From Gnetum montanum (taxonomy: Eukaryota > Streptophyta > Gnetopsida > Gnetales > Gnetaceae), in assembly GCA_015680685.1 (NCBI GenBank), contig MNCI01010074.1, forward strand, positions 46,305 to 110,304: a stretch of 64,000 nucleotides of DNA, read 5' to 3'. Below, piece after piece: positions 22,791-32,487 of this stretch (position 1 is its first letter; each line of letters begins with the position of its first letter). The notes beneath the pieces are model-generated. The model was given only the letters and a program-made list of their open reading frames with translations, was not told the origin of the DNA and did not search any database. The position numbers were made by a program, and so were the translations under genes.

Positions 22791-23781
22791 TGATGAGTGG
22801 CGAGATACCCCTACACTCAACCATACGAATACGAGCGTAGCACGTGCGATCCTGTTGAACTCTGCAGACTAAGTGCCTACATGCCCCATGGAACACTTAG
22901 GGTTAATCGTTCATTGTCTTCCTAGACTTACTTGTAGTTGTCACGGTGTATGGTTAAGTAAGTCTAAGGTATATGATTTTTATAGTTTTTATGTTTTATG
23001 TCTCCTATGCTAACTAGGTGAAGGGTTGAGAAACTAATTACTAACTCTAACTAATAAACTAAGTCTAAATTACCTAGTGTCAGCATCCGTTCCCACTTAC
23101 CGTACACACCCTGAACTGATGCAACCATGGCTACCAAATGCTAATCATTGCTGGGATCACGACACGTAATGCACGTGCTCGAAGTGGTTGTACTGAGGCA
23201 CTTAACTAGGAGGAAAGGGTTGAGAAAGGTAATTTAGCCTAAGTGCGATGAGGAGCTAATTCCTTGATTATCCATACACATCCTTAAATGCTCGTAATCA
23301 AGTCATACTCATTCCACGTTTCTAGCCTAAGTGTGATGAGCATCCGTTCCTTGATTATCCGTACACATACTTAAATGCTCGTAATCAAGTCGTACTCATT
23401 CAGCATTACTAAGAGAGAAAGCAATAAATAACATTAAATAAAATCCTATTCCATGCACTGCAAGGTTTATCCAGGAAGTTCATCTTTATTGCCCTACACA
23501 ACTTGTGTTTAGGTACAATGTTGCTCGAATAAAGATCTGTTCACTTTAGGACTCCTACTGTGGGCACATGGAAAATATTCTATCTCTGGAGTGATCAATC
23601 TACCAGAGTTTCCCTACTTCTAGCATAGGATTAGCAAACAAGGGAGAGCCAACTCTTATTTATAGATAAGATGGCACACCGAGATATCGCGTACGAGATA
23701 TCCCAGGGGATGATGTGATATCATGACTACCATGATATCACATACATAATATTGTGGCCTATGCGATATCGCATCTCATCA
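22791..23781 (-). mobile_element. 3' LTR of N2
   Basis: 991 bp, from TGATGAGTGGCGAGA to GCATCTCATCA. Sense TATAAATA is at 23658-23665. The U3 word array (23670-23781) has mostly decayed from CGATATCG to TGATATCA and GAGATATC forms, unlike the partner LTR. Confidence 0.92.
23236..23425 (-). repeat. 98-bp tandem duplication inside the N2 LTR
   Basis: Units start with AGCCTAAGTG at 23236 and 23334, and include CCTTGATTATCC and AAATGCTCGTAATCAAGTC. The same duplication is in the partner LTR at about 29737-29920 but not in N1, so it arose before N2 transposed. Confidence 0.85.
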
Positions 23782-24001
23782 TACCCCCATGACTAAATGA
23801 AAACTCGACCTCAAGTTCCTTACAAAATATTGGGAAGGTATGGGATTATTGAGGTGAATGGAACTAATGGGATGACATGTGAAAAGATCATCATTACAAG
23901 ACTTGACAAAACTAGTGTTCATGAAAACAAGGGTGAACACCTTATTACATCGACATCAGGCCTTAGTTGGCAGTTGAGAGAGAAGAGAGAAAGAAGTGTT
24001 G

Positions 24002-24330
24002 CTACTGCCAACGCCAAGATTGCGCCTCTCGTTGTCCATCTGTAAGCATGTCATTGATCTTGCTCCTTGCATAGCTGCTCCCAGCACTGCTCCATTCCAA
24101 GTGTTTGCTCCAGATCCAATTCATTGTTGTATGATTGCCATTTGCACACACAACACAATCATATATTAACAATGGTAAATGAATCATCATGTAAGTAATA
24201 CCTTGCTTCAGTGTAGGTCCATTTGCTAGGTTGTGGTATGGCTAATTACGGATTTGGGATGTATTAATGATGACTATTGAAGGTGTAGGGGTTAGGAAAA
24301 AATTGAAAAAAATCGGGGCTAGGAGAAAAT
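24002..24330 (-). pseudogene. ORF3 remnant of N2
   Basis: Upstream part with PYHNLANGP, then the 60-nt module (24201-24142), then a downstream part that reads SSYARSKIND and LTDGQREAQSW in one frame and WQSYNNELDLEQTLGME in the frame shared with N1 and K. One-base differences between copies have switched frames. Unknown protein; see N1. Confidence 0.4.
24142..24201 (-). other. Intron-like module, 60 nt, N2 copy
   Basis: GCAAG|GTATTACTTA donor intact. The branch-like box TTGTTAATATA differs by one base from N1, and the acceptor reads GTGTGCAA before ATG, so the AG is lost here. Confidence 0.6.
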
Positions 24331-25610
24331 TGAAAAAATCAGGCCTCATACCCCCATGACTAATCACGAACCTCTGGTAGCGTTAGAATAGAGAAAGAAA
24401 AGGAGTAAGAAAGATAGATAAAAAGGGACAACTATGACATTGATGAAATGGATGCTAAGATGGAAATGAACAAAATAAAATTAATTGTAAAAATGTTAGG
24501 GAAAAGAATTTAACTAGTGCACCAAAGAGGAATGTCAGTGGGTCCTTCCCAAAGCAGGCTCATGCCCTTAATGCCCTAACAAACCCACATTCAAAGAGTC
24601 TGCAGGCTCTGGAAATGTCAATTGGAATAAGAGTTAAAGTATTAACCACAAGAATTTACCAAAAAGAAAACAATGTATCTACCAAAATATACACTAATGA
24701 TACAACAGGCAATGAGGTGAACAATGGAGAGAAGGATGGAGAGAAGAGAATGGAAGAAAAAGGTGGTGTACAATCGCTTGTGTGTTTCATGATTAATGTG
24801 ACTTGAAAAATCTCATTCCAACTCCAGCCTCAAATCAACCACATCTAGGGACTTCGCATCAATGCATCGGGCTAATCCATCCCCTTGAATAACAAGAATG
24901 CTTCCCGCAAGAGTCCCCACCATTCCGACGAAACAAGAGGAGAGAATGAGAAGCGAGAAGGGCCTTAGTTAGAGGAAATGTTTTTGGTTCCATAACCAGT
25001 GTTGGTAGCCCAAGTTTATTTCATCTAAGGGGTGTGCTTTGAATTGTCACTTTCTTTATTTTCTTTTTTCTCTCTTTTTTTTGTTTTGTGTTTTTATGCG
25101 TGAGAACCACACCATGCAAAGACTTCTTATTTTTATTAACTCAGCTTCTGATAATTGTGTAACATCAGAATGATAAGAAAACTCAAGAAGAAAACATCCA
25201 AGTACCCAAGAAAACGGCCAACACAAATGCATCAAGTTCCCTTGAAGTCACACCCTTTTCAAACCTTGAGTCCTCCCTTAGTTTGAGAAGTACCCAATCA
25301 CCGATTCGTTAAAGTTCTTATTTAGAAAAGAAACTGTACATTTCCAAGCTAAAAGAGACCATAGACTTTGTGGATGGATGGATGAAGTGAACTCATTGCC
25401 TGCCATATCAAAAGAACATACCTTAGTGTCAACATCATAACTTAAAGGTAAAAACCAAACATTAGCAATCAACGAAAAATAGTCCATACCATCGGGAAGA
25501 ACACTTATTGGGTGACAAACTTACAGGATGGGTAACACACACACAAATAGACACAAAAAATGGAAAAGTGTAACGATGTTGTAAAAAAAAAATAAGGAAA
25601 GTTAAAGAAA

Positions 25611-25735
25611 TTTGTAAAACAAAAACGTGTAAAATAAAAACTTGTAAAAAAATGTGTAAGACAAAAACTTGTAAAACAAAAACGTTTTAAAACAAAAATG
25701 CGTAAAACAAAAATGTGTAAAACAAAAACTTAAAA
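25611..25735 (-). repeat. ACAAAAA-type minisatellite of N2
   Basis: About seven imperfect copies of a 15-18 bp unit like GTGTAAAACAAAAAC lie just downstream (sense) of the internal polypurine tract. N1 and K have shorter versions, and H has a single TTTTGTTTTACACATT unit at about 14477. Confidence 0.8.
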
Positions 25736-25765
25736 AGAACTGAGGGCCCCATATGATTAGCATAG

Positions 25766-25783
25766 GTGGCCATCTCCCCCATG
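25766..25783 (-). promoter_or_regulatory. Internal polypurine tract of N2
   Basis: Sense CATGGGGGAGATGGCCAC, about 2.0 kb upstream of the 3' polypurine tract (23782-23793). Confidence 0.75.
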
Positions 25784-25978
25784 ATTGAATTGTAAGGGAG
25801 AGATCCAAAATAATGAACGTCTATTGGAATTTCATAGAAATGCCCAAATCCTTCCAATTGATGATCTTAGGTTGAGTGGTGGGAGTTGGCGACGCTCATA
25901 TTCCAACGTGTCTATGCCTTCATTATTGGCATGGTTTGTCTCCTTAGTTCGTTTCATGCATATTTGTCAGTTGCTCAT

Positions 25979-26560
25979 TCAAGTAGCTATCAACCACGGG
26001 GTGTCTACTACTTTTTGTGTGGTTGCTACATACAGGCATCTTTGTTTTAAAGTTTCAAGGGCACACCTGTTACATGGCGGCATTTCCTCCATGTCATCAC
26101 CTGATGAATCACTGTATGTGATGCATGGAACTTTCCTCTTCTTGATCTTCCCATAAATGTTTATCTTTGATATCTCCAAGGAAAGATCGCAGATCCTAAG
26201 GCATGTGTCTACTGTACTCAGCCATGTCCTTCCCATTATAATTGGGAAGTCCCCTTCATTGTTATTAACTTCAATCACTAGGAAATCAACTGGGTAGGAC
26301 CAACCACACACAGTGGTAACAATGTCCTCCACCAATCCCAAGGGAATGGTGATGGACTAATCTGCCAGCTCTAGTTGGATGTTGCTCTTCTTAAGTTGGG
26401 GTAGGTTCTAGGCTTGATACATCTCTCGTGATGTTAAATTGACTCCAAAACCTGAGTCAAGAAGAGCCTTATGTGGTTCGTTCCTGGCGATTTGTAGATA
26501 GATTAATGGACTCCCAGGGTCAGTTAGTTTTCTAGGAAGGTGGCCTACCTTGATCCAGTC
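25979..26560 (-). pseudogene. Protease region of N2, DSG triad intact
   Basis: KALLDSGFGVNL near 26475-26440 keeps the catalytic DSG. An open 120-codon piece (26341-25979) holds LGLVEDIVTTVCGWSYPVDF, GDFPIIMGRTW and VPCITYSDSS. A stop lies between the two parts. Same order as N1 and K. Confidence 0.82.
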
Positions 26561-26599
26561 GGTTATGGTATGCGTTAACATAACTGTATGCGTATAGCT

Positions 26600-29152
26600 C
26601 TGTTAGACTAATTGGTGCTCTGAAGTGTTAAATGGTGGAGGAGTGTACCTAGACTCAACCACTTGTTGTTGCGAGAGAGTTTGTCTGGGCTTTTGGTTCT
26701 GAAGAAAGGTCTTTTCTTTTTATAGTTGTCAGAACCAGCAGGGAATTGAATATTTACAGCTCTTGCAGCGTTACGTTGCTGCGGTTGAGTAGGGAGTTTC
26801 CCTTGCATTGTTGGAGCAGAAGGTGTTGTGGGAACTACCGGTGGAAGAGGTGCGGATGGAGTTGGAGGATGGTGTATATGTGGGATGTCTCTTGGAGGAG
26901 AAGGAGTCCTCCTAAAGTACTCCTAACCTTGGTAGTGACGTTGGGGAGTAGTGTGACCCATAGAGTCACTAGGAGAAACAGGCTGCTACACATAATAGCC
27001 ATAAGGATGAGGTTGTCGGTAAGGGTATTGTTGTTTCGGCGGTGGCATCCCCCATGACTGTTGGAATTGCCACTACTGATGTTGTCCGATGGGTTGTGGT
27101 GGAGTTCCACTTGGATAGTACGTTAGTGGTTGGTGGAATTGCCTTAGGTTACCTTGGGGATAAGGTAACCTTCGGGGTGTTTTCCGTTGGTTAAGTCTTG
27201 GATTAAGTGCATACACCCCAAACTCCTGTAGATGTGAGATGATTGGACAACATCCCTTAGGATGGTCATAGTGGCAAATCTCACATCCACCGTCATTGTT
27301 TGTGTTTGAATCCACAACCTCATCGAAGATAGTAGTTTTCCCCTTATCTTTGTTATGTGCAGGGCCTGAATGTCTCTACTTTGTCCTATCTTTGTCACTA
27401 CTTTGTTCTGCCTTAGACTCTTCTACAATTTTCAAAACAGTTTCAAGTCTAGAGTCTAAGGAATCCCACAATTTGTCTACCTTAGCCGATACTTCTATTG
27501 TTAGTTTTTGGATCGGCAAGGTTTTTCTGTTCACCAACTCTTCGAGTGATGACTCATCCTCCTCATCACAAAATCTTACTCCCTTCTTTCGAAGGGAGGG
27601 ATCGCGGTTGTATTCTTCCGCACTCTCTCTTTTTTGTAGTTCACCTTCTTATTTTGCTACTTGTTCCAACAAGCAATGAACTTCATGGGTTCTAAGTTCT
27701 GATAGTCTCCCTTGGGCATAAGTCCCAAGGGTTCTTCTAGTTTCATGCCTTAGCCCATCCACGATGTGACAGAGTTGATCCTGTTGAGCGTATCCATGGC
27801 CCAGGCAACAATGTAACAAATTGTAGTAGCGGGCCATGGCAGCATCCAAGGGTTCGTGATTACCTTGCTTCCACCATTGGATTTGCTTACGCAAATTAGA
27901 CACTTTGGAGTACGTCTAATNATTGGATTTGCTTACGCAAATTAGACACTTTGGAGTACGTCTAATATTTATTGTTGAAGAGTTCTAATATCATACTCCA
28001 CTTCCTAATGGTTTTCGGTTCTAAGGACCGGTACCAACTCTCTGCTTCTTTAGTGAGTGTCGTGGGAAACAACTTAAGTTTTTGCCACTCGTTTTCTATG
28101 TTCTGCAAGGCACAGGCATCATGGAATGCCTGCAAATGATGTTGCGGATCAACGTTGTAGCCCCCTTCAAATCATGGGATGTTGTTCATGTCTAAGCATT
28201 TGATCCGACTATCTTTTAAATGCCTTGTTGGTATTCTTACTGCCTCCGTTATATCAAGCATACTTCGGGTTGCGAGTAGGGATTCATCATGATCATCTCT
28301 TTCATGACGCCTGTGATGTCTGCGTTGTTCCCTACTTTCCCTTTGTTTGTGCCCTTGTCCTCTCTCTCGACTCTCTCATCAAGGTCTCTCATTTTTCTTA
28401 CCTCTATCCTCACCGTTGTGCTCATGATGGCTGCATCCAAATGTAGAAGGAGAGTGTGAGTGATGAGATGAAGAAGAAGAGGAAGGAGAACCATCACCAT
28501 GATGATGCTTCCTACCTTCTCTTCGGCTGCTACGGCTCCGATCGTGATGACGATCTAAGTGCCCGTCCTTGTCTTTTGTTGTTGTTCCTTCTGTGAACAA
28601 TTAGTGTTCACAGGCATCAAAACCAGGGTTATGTATCGTTGATCGTAGGTTCTGATACCCAACCTCCTCACCATTGTTAGGAGGGGGAACATCATTTGTT
28701 AGAGGACCCGTTATAATGTGTCCATCGTCTCCTATTTCGCTAAGGACGTGGGGGACCTCTTTGCTCTTCAATAGTGTATGTTGGCTCTCCTGCCTTAAGT
28801 CCCTCATATGTTGTAAAGGTGTGGGATGGTAATCCCTCACGTCAAAATTTTCTGCAATGTATTCAGCATATAGTTCTGTCATGTCAATCTGTGCCAAAGC
28901 ACGGAAAAGCATGTTTGGGATTGCACGATTCAGAGGTAACACAATGTTACCTTGCAAATCTCTCCAGCGCATCTACTCATCTTGATGGAGGATAAAAGTA
29001 AAGTTAGGAATATACTCATCGGGATGAGTATATTCCACCCTATATTGTTGAGGAACTGGCTAATTTAGGTTATGTGTTTTTGATTTCCGATTGTTCTTTG
29101 TATTGTCCCTAGGTGGTGAGTTGCTCTTATGAGAAGAAGAAGAAGAAGACAT
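26600..29152 (-). pseudogene. gag of N2 (broken)
   Basis: Start ATG at 29152-29150 (MSSSSSHKSN). Open pieces: 28972-28601 with MTELYAEYIAENFDVRDYHP; a charged histidine/serine-rich stretch 28600-28249; gag domain with NIENEWQKLK and FHDACAL (about 28200-28000) and NLLHCCLGHGYAQQDQL (27903-27649); acidic linker; knuckle CEICHYDHPKGCC (about 27285-27247); and a proline-rich tail with YYPSGTPPQP. An assembly seam at 27921 adds an artificial frame break. Confidence 0.88.
27876..27966. other. Assembly seam: duplicated 45 bp around a single N
   Basis: 45 bp at 27876-27920 recur exactly at 27922-27966, N at 27921. N1 has the block once (near 20865-20912), so the duplication is artificial. Confidence 0.93.
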
Positions 29153-29272
29153 AGTGTCTTATTGGTGTGCTTTTTACCGTTATATAAATTTTCTTTAATT
29201 AACCCGAAGGTTCGTTTAGGCTCCCAATGATGTGAGTGATATCTTATGTTCTATTTAGCACACAAACACTTA

Positions 29273-29292
29273 GTCCCTGACAACGGTGCCAA
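29273..29292 (-). promoter_or_regulatory. Primer-binding site of N2
   Basis: Plus-strand GTCCCTGACAACGGTGCCAA; the sense strand begins TTGGCACCGTTG, the best preserved tRNA-Asp-type site in the window. Confidence 0.87.
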
Positions 29293-30264
29293 TGATGAGT
29301 GGCGAGATACCCCTACACTCAACCATACGAATACGAGCGTAGCACGTGCGATCTGGTCAAACTTTGCAGACTAAGTGCCTACATGCCCCATGGAACACTT
29401 AGGGTTAATTATTCGTTGTTTTCCCAGACTTACTTGTAGTTGTCATGGTGTATGGTTAAGTAAGTCCGAGCTATATGATTTTTATAGTTTTTATGTTTTA
29501 TGTCTCCTATGCTAACAAGGTGAAGGGTTGAGAAACTAATTACTAACTCTAACTAATGAAGTAAGTCTAAATTACCTAGCGTCAGCATCCGTTCCCACTT
29601 ACCGTACACACCCTGAACCGATGCAACCGTGGCTACCAAACGCTAATCGTTGCTGGGATCACGACGCGTAACGCACGTGCTCGAAATGGTTGTATTGAGG
29701 CACTTAACTAGGAGGAAAGGATTGAGAAAGCTAATTTAGCCTAAGTGCGATGAGCAGCCGATTCCTTGATTATTCGTACACATCCTTAAATGCTTGTAAT
29801 CAAGTTGTACTCATTCGGCGTTTCTAGCTTAAGTGCGATGAGCATCCGTTCCTTGATTATCCGTACACATCCTTAAATGCTTGTAATGAAGTCATACTCA
29901 TTCTGCATTACTAAGAGAGAAAGCAATAAATAACATTAAATAAAATCCTATTCCATGCACTGCAAGGTTTATCCAGGAAGTTCGTCTTTATTTCCGTACA
30001 GAACTTGTGTTCAGGTACAATGTTGCTCGAATAAAGATCCGTTCACTTTAGGACTCCTACTGCGGGCACATGGAAAATATTCTATCTTTGGAGTGATCAA
30101 TTTGCCAGAGTTTCTTCTAGCCTAGGATTAGGAAACAAGGGAGAGCTACCTCTTATTTATAGATATGATGGTGCATCGCGATATCGCGTATGCGATATCG
30201 CAGGGGACGATGCGATATCGCGACTGCCACGATATCGCGGCCTATGCGATATCACGTCTCATCA
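29293..30264 (-). mobile_element. 5' LTR of N2
   Basis: 972 bp from TGATGAGTGGCG to CACGTCTCATCA. Sense TATAAATA at 30154-30161. It carries the 98-bp tandem duplication. Confidence 0.92.
30165..30264 (-). promoter_or_regulatory. U3 array of CGATATCG words upstream of the TATA box
   Basis: Within 100 bp there are six ATATCG/CGATAT words, most as full palindromic GCGATATCGC or CGATATCGCG, spaced 13-25 bp. The array ends directly upstream (in sense) of the TATA box. Repeated palindromes at this position suggest a transcription-factor or enhancer array. Nothing in the sequence shows which protein binds. Confidence 0.65.
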
Positions 30265-30269
30265 CCATA

Positions 30270-30492
30270 CACAAACATGTGTTCAGGTACAATATTTGCT
30301 TGAATAAAGATCCGTTCACTTTGGAGCTCCTATTGCAGGAACATGGAAAATATTCTATTTCTGGAGGGATCAAACTGCCAGAGTTTCGCTACGGTCTAAG
30401 CCTAGGATGAGAAAAAAGGAAGAGCCGCCTCTTATTTATAGATATGACGGTGCACCGCGATATCGCGGCCCATGCGATATCGCGTCTCATCA
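30270..30492 (-). mobile_element. 5' LTR of N1, remaining fragment
   Basis: Resumes with CACAAACATGTGTTCAGG exactly where 22790 stopped and ends CGCGTCTCATCA. Sense TATAAATA at 30433-30440, with a short palindrome array CGCGATATCGCG at 30456-30485. Confidence 0.92.
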
Positions 30493-30497
30493 GTAAG

Positions 30498-30554
30498 GAA
30501 CTTGTTCCTCCTCTTCTTCACTTCAGGACGAGTTTTCATTCAGTCGTGGGGGTA
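30498..30554 (+). promoter_or_regulatory. Internal end of H with its polypurine tract
   Basis: H resumes after the GTAAG duplication. AGTCGTGGGGGTA (30542-30554) is the polypurine tract directly upstream of the 3' LTR. Confidence 0.88.
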
Positions 30555-31363
30555 TGATGAATCACATTTCATCTGCTCTAATGTTGGGTGCCTGACGTTG
30601 GGTATCTGATGTTGGAGCCCAGACACGATGTCAGATATCTGATGTTGCAGGGTATATGCCAACGTATAAATATAGTGCCTGGGCTCACGATTTCCATATA
30701 GTTTTTCCAGTTTTTGTCATAGTTAGTGAAGCTCTTGCAGTTTGTTTTCTCTAGAGTTAGAATATTTTCTGAGTGCCTGCAACAGTAGTCTAAAGTGTGT
30801 ACGGATCTTTGTTCAAACACTGATGTACCTAAGCACAGCACAGTGTGACGGGAATAAAAATGAACTCTTTTGATAATCCTTGTAGCACTCAGAAAGATTA
30901 ATGTTTCCTTTAATGCACTTTACTTTAATGCATTTAAATTAAGTAATTAATTCTCAGTTGTTAATGAACACAAGCACGACCACTTCGAGCATACATATAG
31001 TGTTTGGTAGTCTAGCAACATTATATGTGTTTAGGATGTGTCTAGGAAAGTAGGATGGGTACTTGTGTTAGGCTAGTTAGGCAGTAAATGAATTAGATCT
31101 TTAATTACTCTACCTTTCATTCTTATTGTAGGCGATCAAACTAATAAAACATAAAATGAGAAAAATCATGTGTCTCAGTTACACTTAAACCATATCCTTG
31201 AGCTTCACAAGTGTACTTGGGAAGATGACGAATGTTCTCAACGGTCATTTCACTTCCTAGAAGAATTAGTGCATTAGAGAGCTATAGGTCCACGAAATTC
31301 AATCGGATCGCGTGTGAATGCCTTAGTGATTTGTATGGTTGGGAGTAGGGGTACCTCTCATCA
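30555..31363 (+). mobile_element. 3' LTR of H
   Basis: 809 bp from TGATGAATCAC to CTCTCATCA, then the AGTAG duplication. TATAAATA at 30665-30672. U3 again carries GATGTT/GATGTC words (30592-30650). Confidence 0.9.
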
Positions 31364-31368
31364 AGTAG

Positions 31369-31533
31369 TCATGGTGGTAGTACATAGCAACTACGGTATT
31401 GACAACTTGCAAAGAACAACACCAACCAACAATGACTAATAGTAGAAACAACAAGAGGCATCCAAGAGCAATTGATTGCACATACAACAATGGGCAGTCA
31501 GTTTCACGTAGTAGGAACGCTAATATGGAAAGG
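31369..31533. other. Unassigned DNA between H and the solo LTR
   Basis: Continuation of the segment interrupted by H. No gene is visible. Its last part, GGAACGCTAATATGGAAAGG, recurs at about 32507-32526, a tandem duplication now split by the solo LTR. Confidence 0.6.
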
Positions 31534-32487
31534 TGATAAAGTGTCAAAAAGTCAATGTGTCGACTGGGCTGTGTATACGGGGCGGCGTATACGCGGCCGC
31601 GTCGACGTGGGCCCGTTGACATAGCCTCCCTGCGTCGATGTGGCCCCATTTACGCAGCCACCCTTCATGGCCTATAAATATGAAGGCCTTTCGCCTCATT
31701 TAGGCATCTTTTTGAGTAGTTGTAGTGAAGCTCTTGTAGTTTGCTCCTGCAAGAGATAGAATATTTTCCAAGTGCCTGCAGGAGGTGTAAGAAAAGTGAT
31801 CAAATCTTTATTCGAGCGTTGATGTATCTGAGCCCATTGGCGTGACAGCAATAAAGACGAACTGTTCAAGCATTCCTTGCAGCATTTGGACTTAGTTATT
31901 TCATGCATTTAATAGTTTAATATGTTTATGCTTTATTAGTTACTTATTGATTACTTATGTTTTCATTATTATAATTTCAATCATTATTGTTCATTCGTAG
32001 TTCGTTAAAGACATAAGTACGACCACCTCGAACGTAATCCAAACACTTGGTAAGTACGACCATCTCGAACGTAATCTAAACACTTGGTAAGCCTAGTGAC
32101 GCTTCATGTCTAGTAACCCAGTAGTGTTAGGAAATGCTCAGAATGTGCTTGGAAGATGGGACCAGATACTTATGCTAGGAGTAGTTAGAATATAAACTAG
32201 GATAATTAAAGATTAGATAATAGTTTATTCCTTACTTTCCATACCTCAATTAGTCTTCGAAAAGATAATTAAAAAGATATAAAAATCATTAGCCTTAGTC
32301 TCACTTAACCATCGTAAATAGGACCTCACAAGTGAGATTAGGATGACAACGACCGTTTTAACCCAAGGTTTCACTGGTTAGAAGTTTGGTATATGTTAAG
32401 TGCTTACAGTCTACGGATTTCAATCGAGTTGCGCGTGAACGCTCGTGATTCATATGGTTGGGCGTAGGGGTACCTAGCCGCTCGTCA
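31534..32487 (+). mobile_element. Solo LTR of the L family
   Basis: 954 bp, starting TGATAAAGTG and ending CGCTCGTCA, bracketed by AAAGG at 31529-31533 and 32488-32492. No primer site or internal DNA follows, so it is a solo LTR left by recombination between two LTRs. The U3 is GC-rich with GTCGACGTGG, GTATACGGGG and GTATACGCGG words. TATAAATA at 31673-31680. It resembles LTR L (59007 and 63362) in U3 and R. Confidence 0.92.
32014..32087. repeat. 37-bp tandem duplication in the solo LTR
   Basis: Units 32014-32050 and 32051-32087 share TAAGTACGACCA, TCGAACGTAATC and AAACACTTGG with two differences. The L LTRs have no second copy at this place. Confidence 0.85.

Larger units (their letters stand above)
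22791..30264 (-). mobile_element. Element N2: gag-protease element of the N1 family, inserted in the N1 LTR
   Basis: About 7.47 kb and complete at both ends. Sense order: 5' LTR 30264-29293, primer site 29292-29273, gag 29152 to about 26600, protease to about 25979, internal polypurine tract 25783-25766, post-pol region, polypurine tract at 23782, 3' LTR 23781-22791. It lacks RT to integrase with the same junction as N1 and K. Its LTRs are about 190 bp longer than those of N1, partly through a 98-bp tandem duplication. Confidence 0.92.
16239..30492 (-). mobile_element. Element N1: gag-protease Ty3/gypsy element lacking RT to integrase, interrupted by N2
   Basis: Own DNA is 16239-22790 and 30270-30492, about 6.8 kb. 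Sense order (minus strand): 5' LTR (30492-30270 and 22790-22236), primer site, gag, protease, internal polypurine tract, post-pol region with intron-like module, polypurine tract, 3' LTR (17030-16239). Protease is followed by about 80 codons and then directly by the internal polypurine tract, so RT, RNase H and integrase are absent. N2 and K have the same junction. It would have depended on enzymes supplied by another element. Confidence 0.9.
7172..31363 (+). mobile_element. Element H: Athila/Tat-like Ty3/gypsy retrotransposon, interrupted by N1 and N2
   Basis: Order: 5' LTR, tRNA-Asp-type primer site, gag, protease, RT, RNase H, integrase, internal polypurine tract, about 1.9 kb of post-pol DNA, polypurine tract, 3' LTR. 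The element's own DNA is 7172-16238 and 30498-31363, about 9.9 kb; 16239-30492 plus one TSD copy belong to later insertions. The Athila/Tat placement rests on the FMDDF catalytic motif, the tRNA-Asp primer site and the long post-pol region; that is inference from family knowledge. It is the only element in the window with RT and integrase. All frames are broken by stops and frameshifts, so it cannot be active now. Confidence 0.9.

Noticed and set aside
31323-31649. 108-codon minus-strand frame across LTR H and the solo LTR
   Set aside because: Spans a TE boundary and two LTR ends; chance frame.
31569-31650. GC-rich palindromes as a replication origin or rRNA promoter
   Set aside because: They lie in U3 of a solo LTR with perfect target duplications and recur in the L LTRs, so they belong to the LTR promoter.
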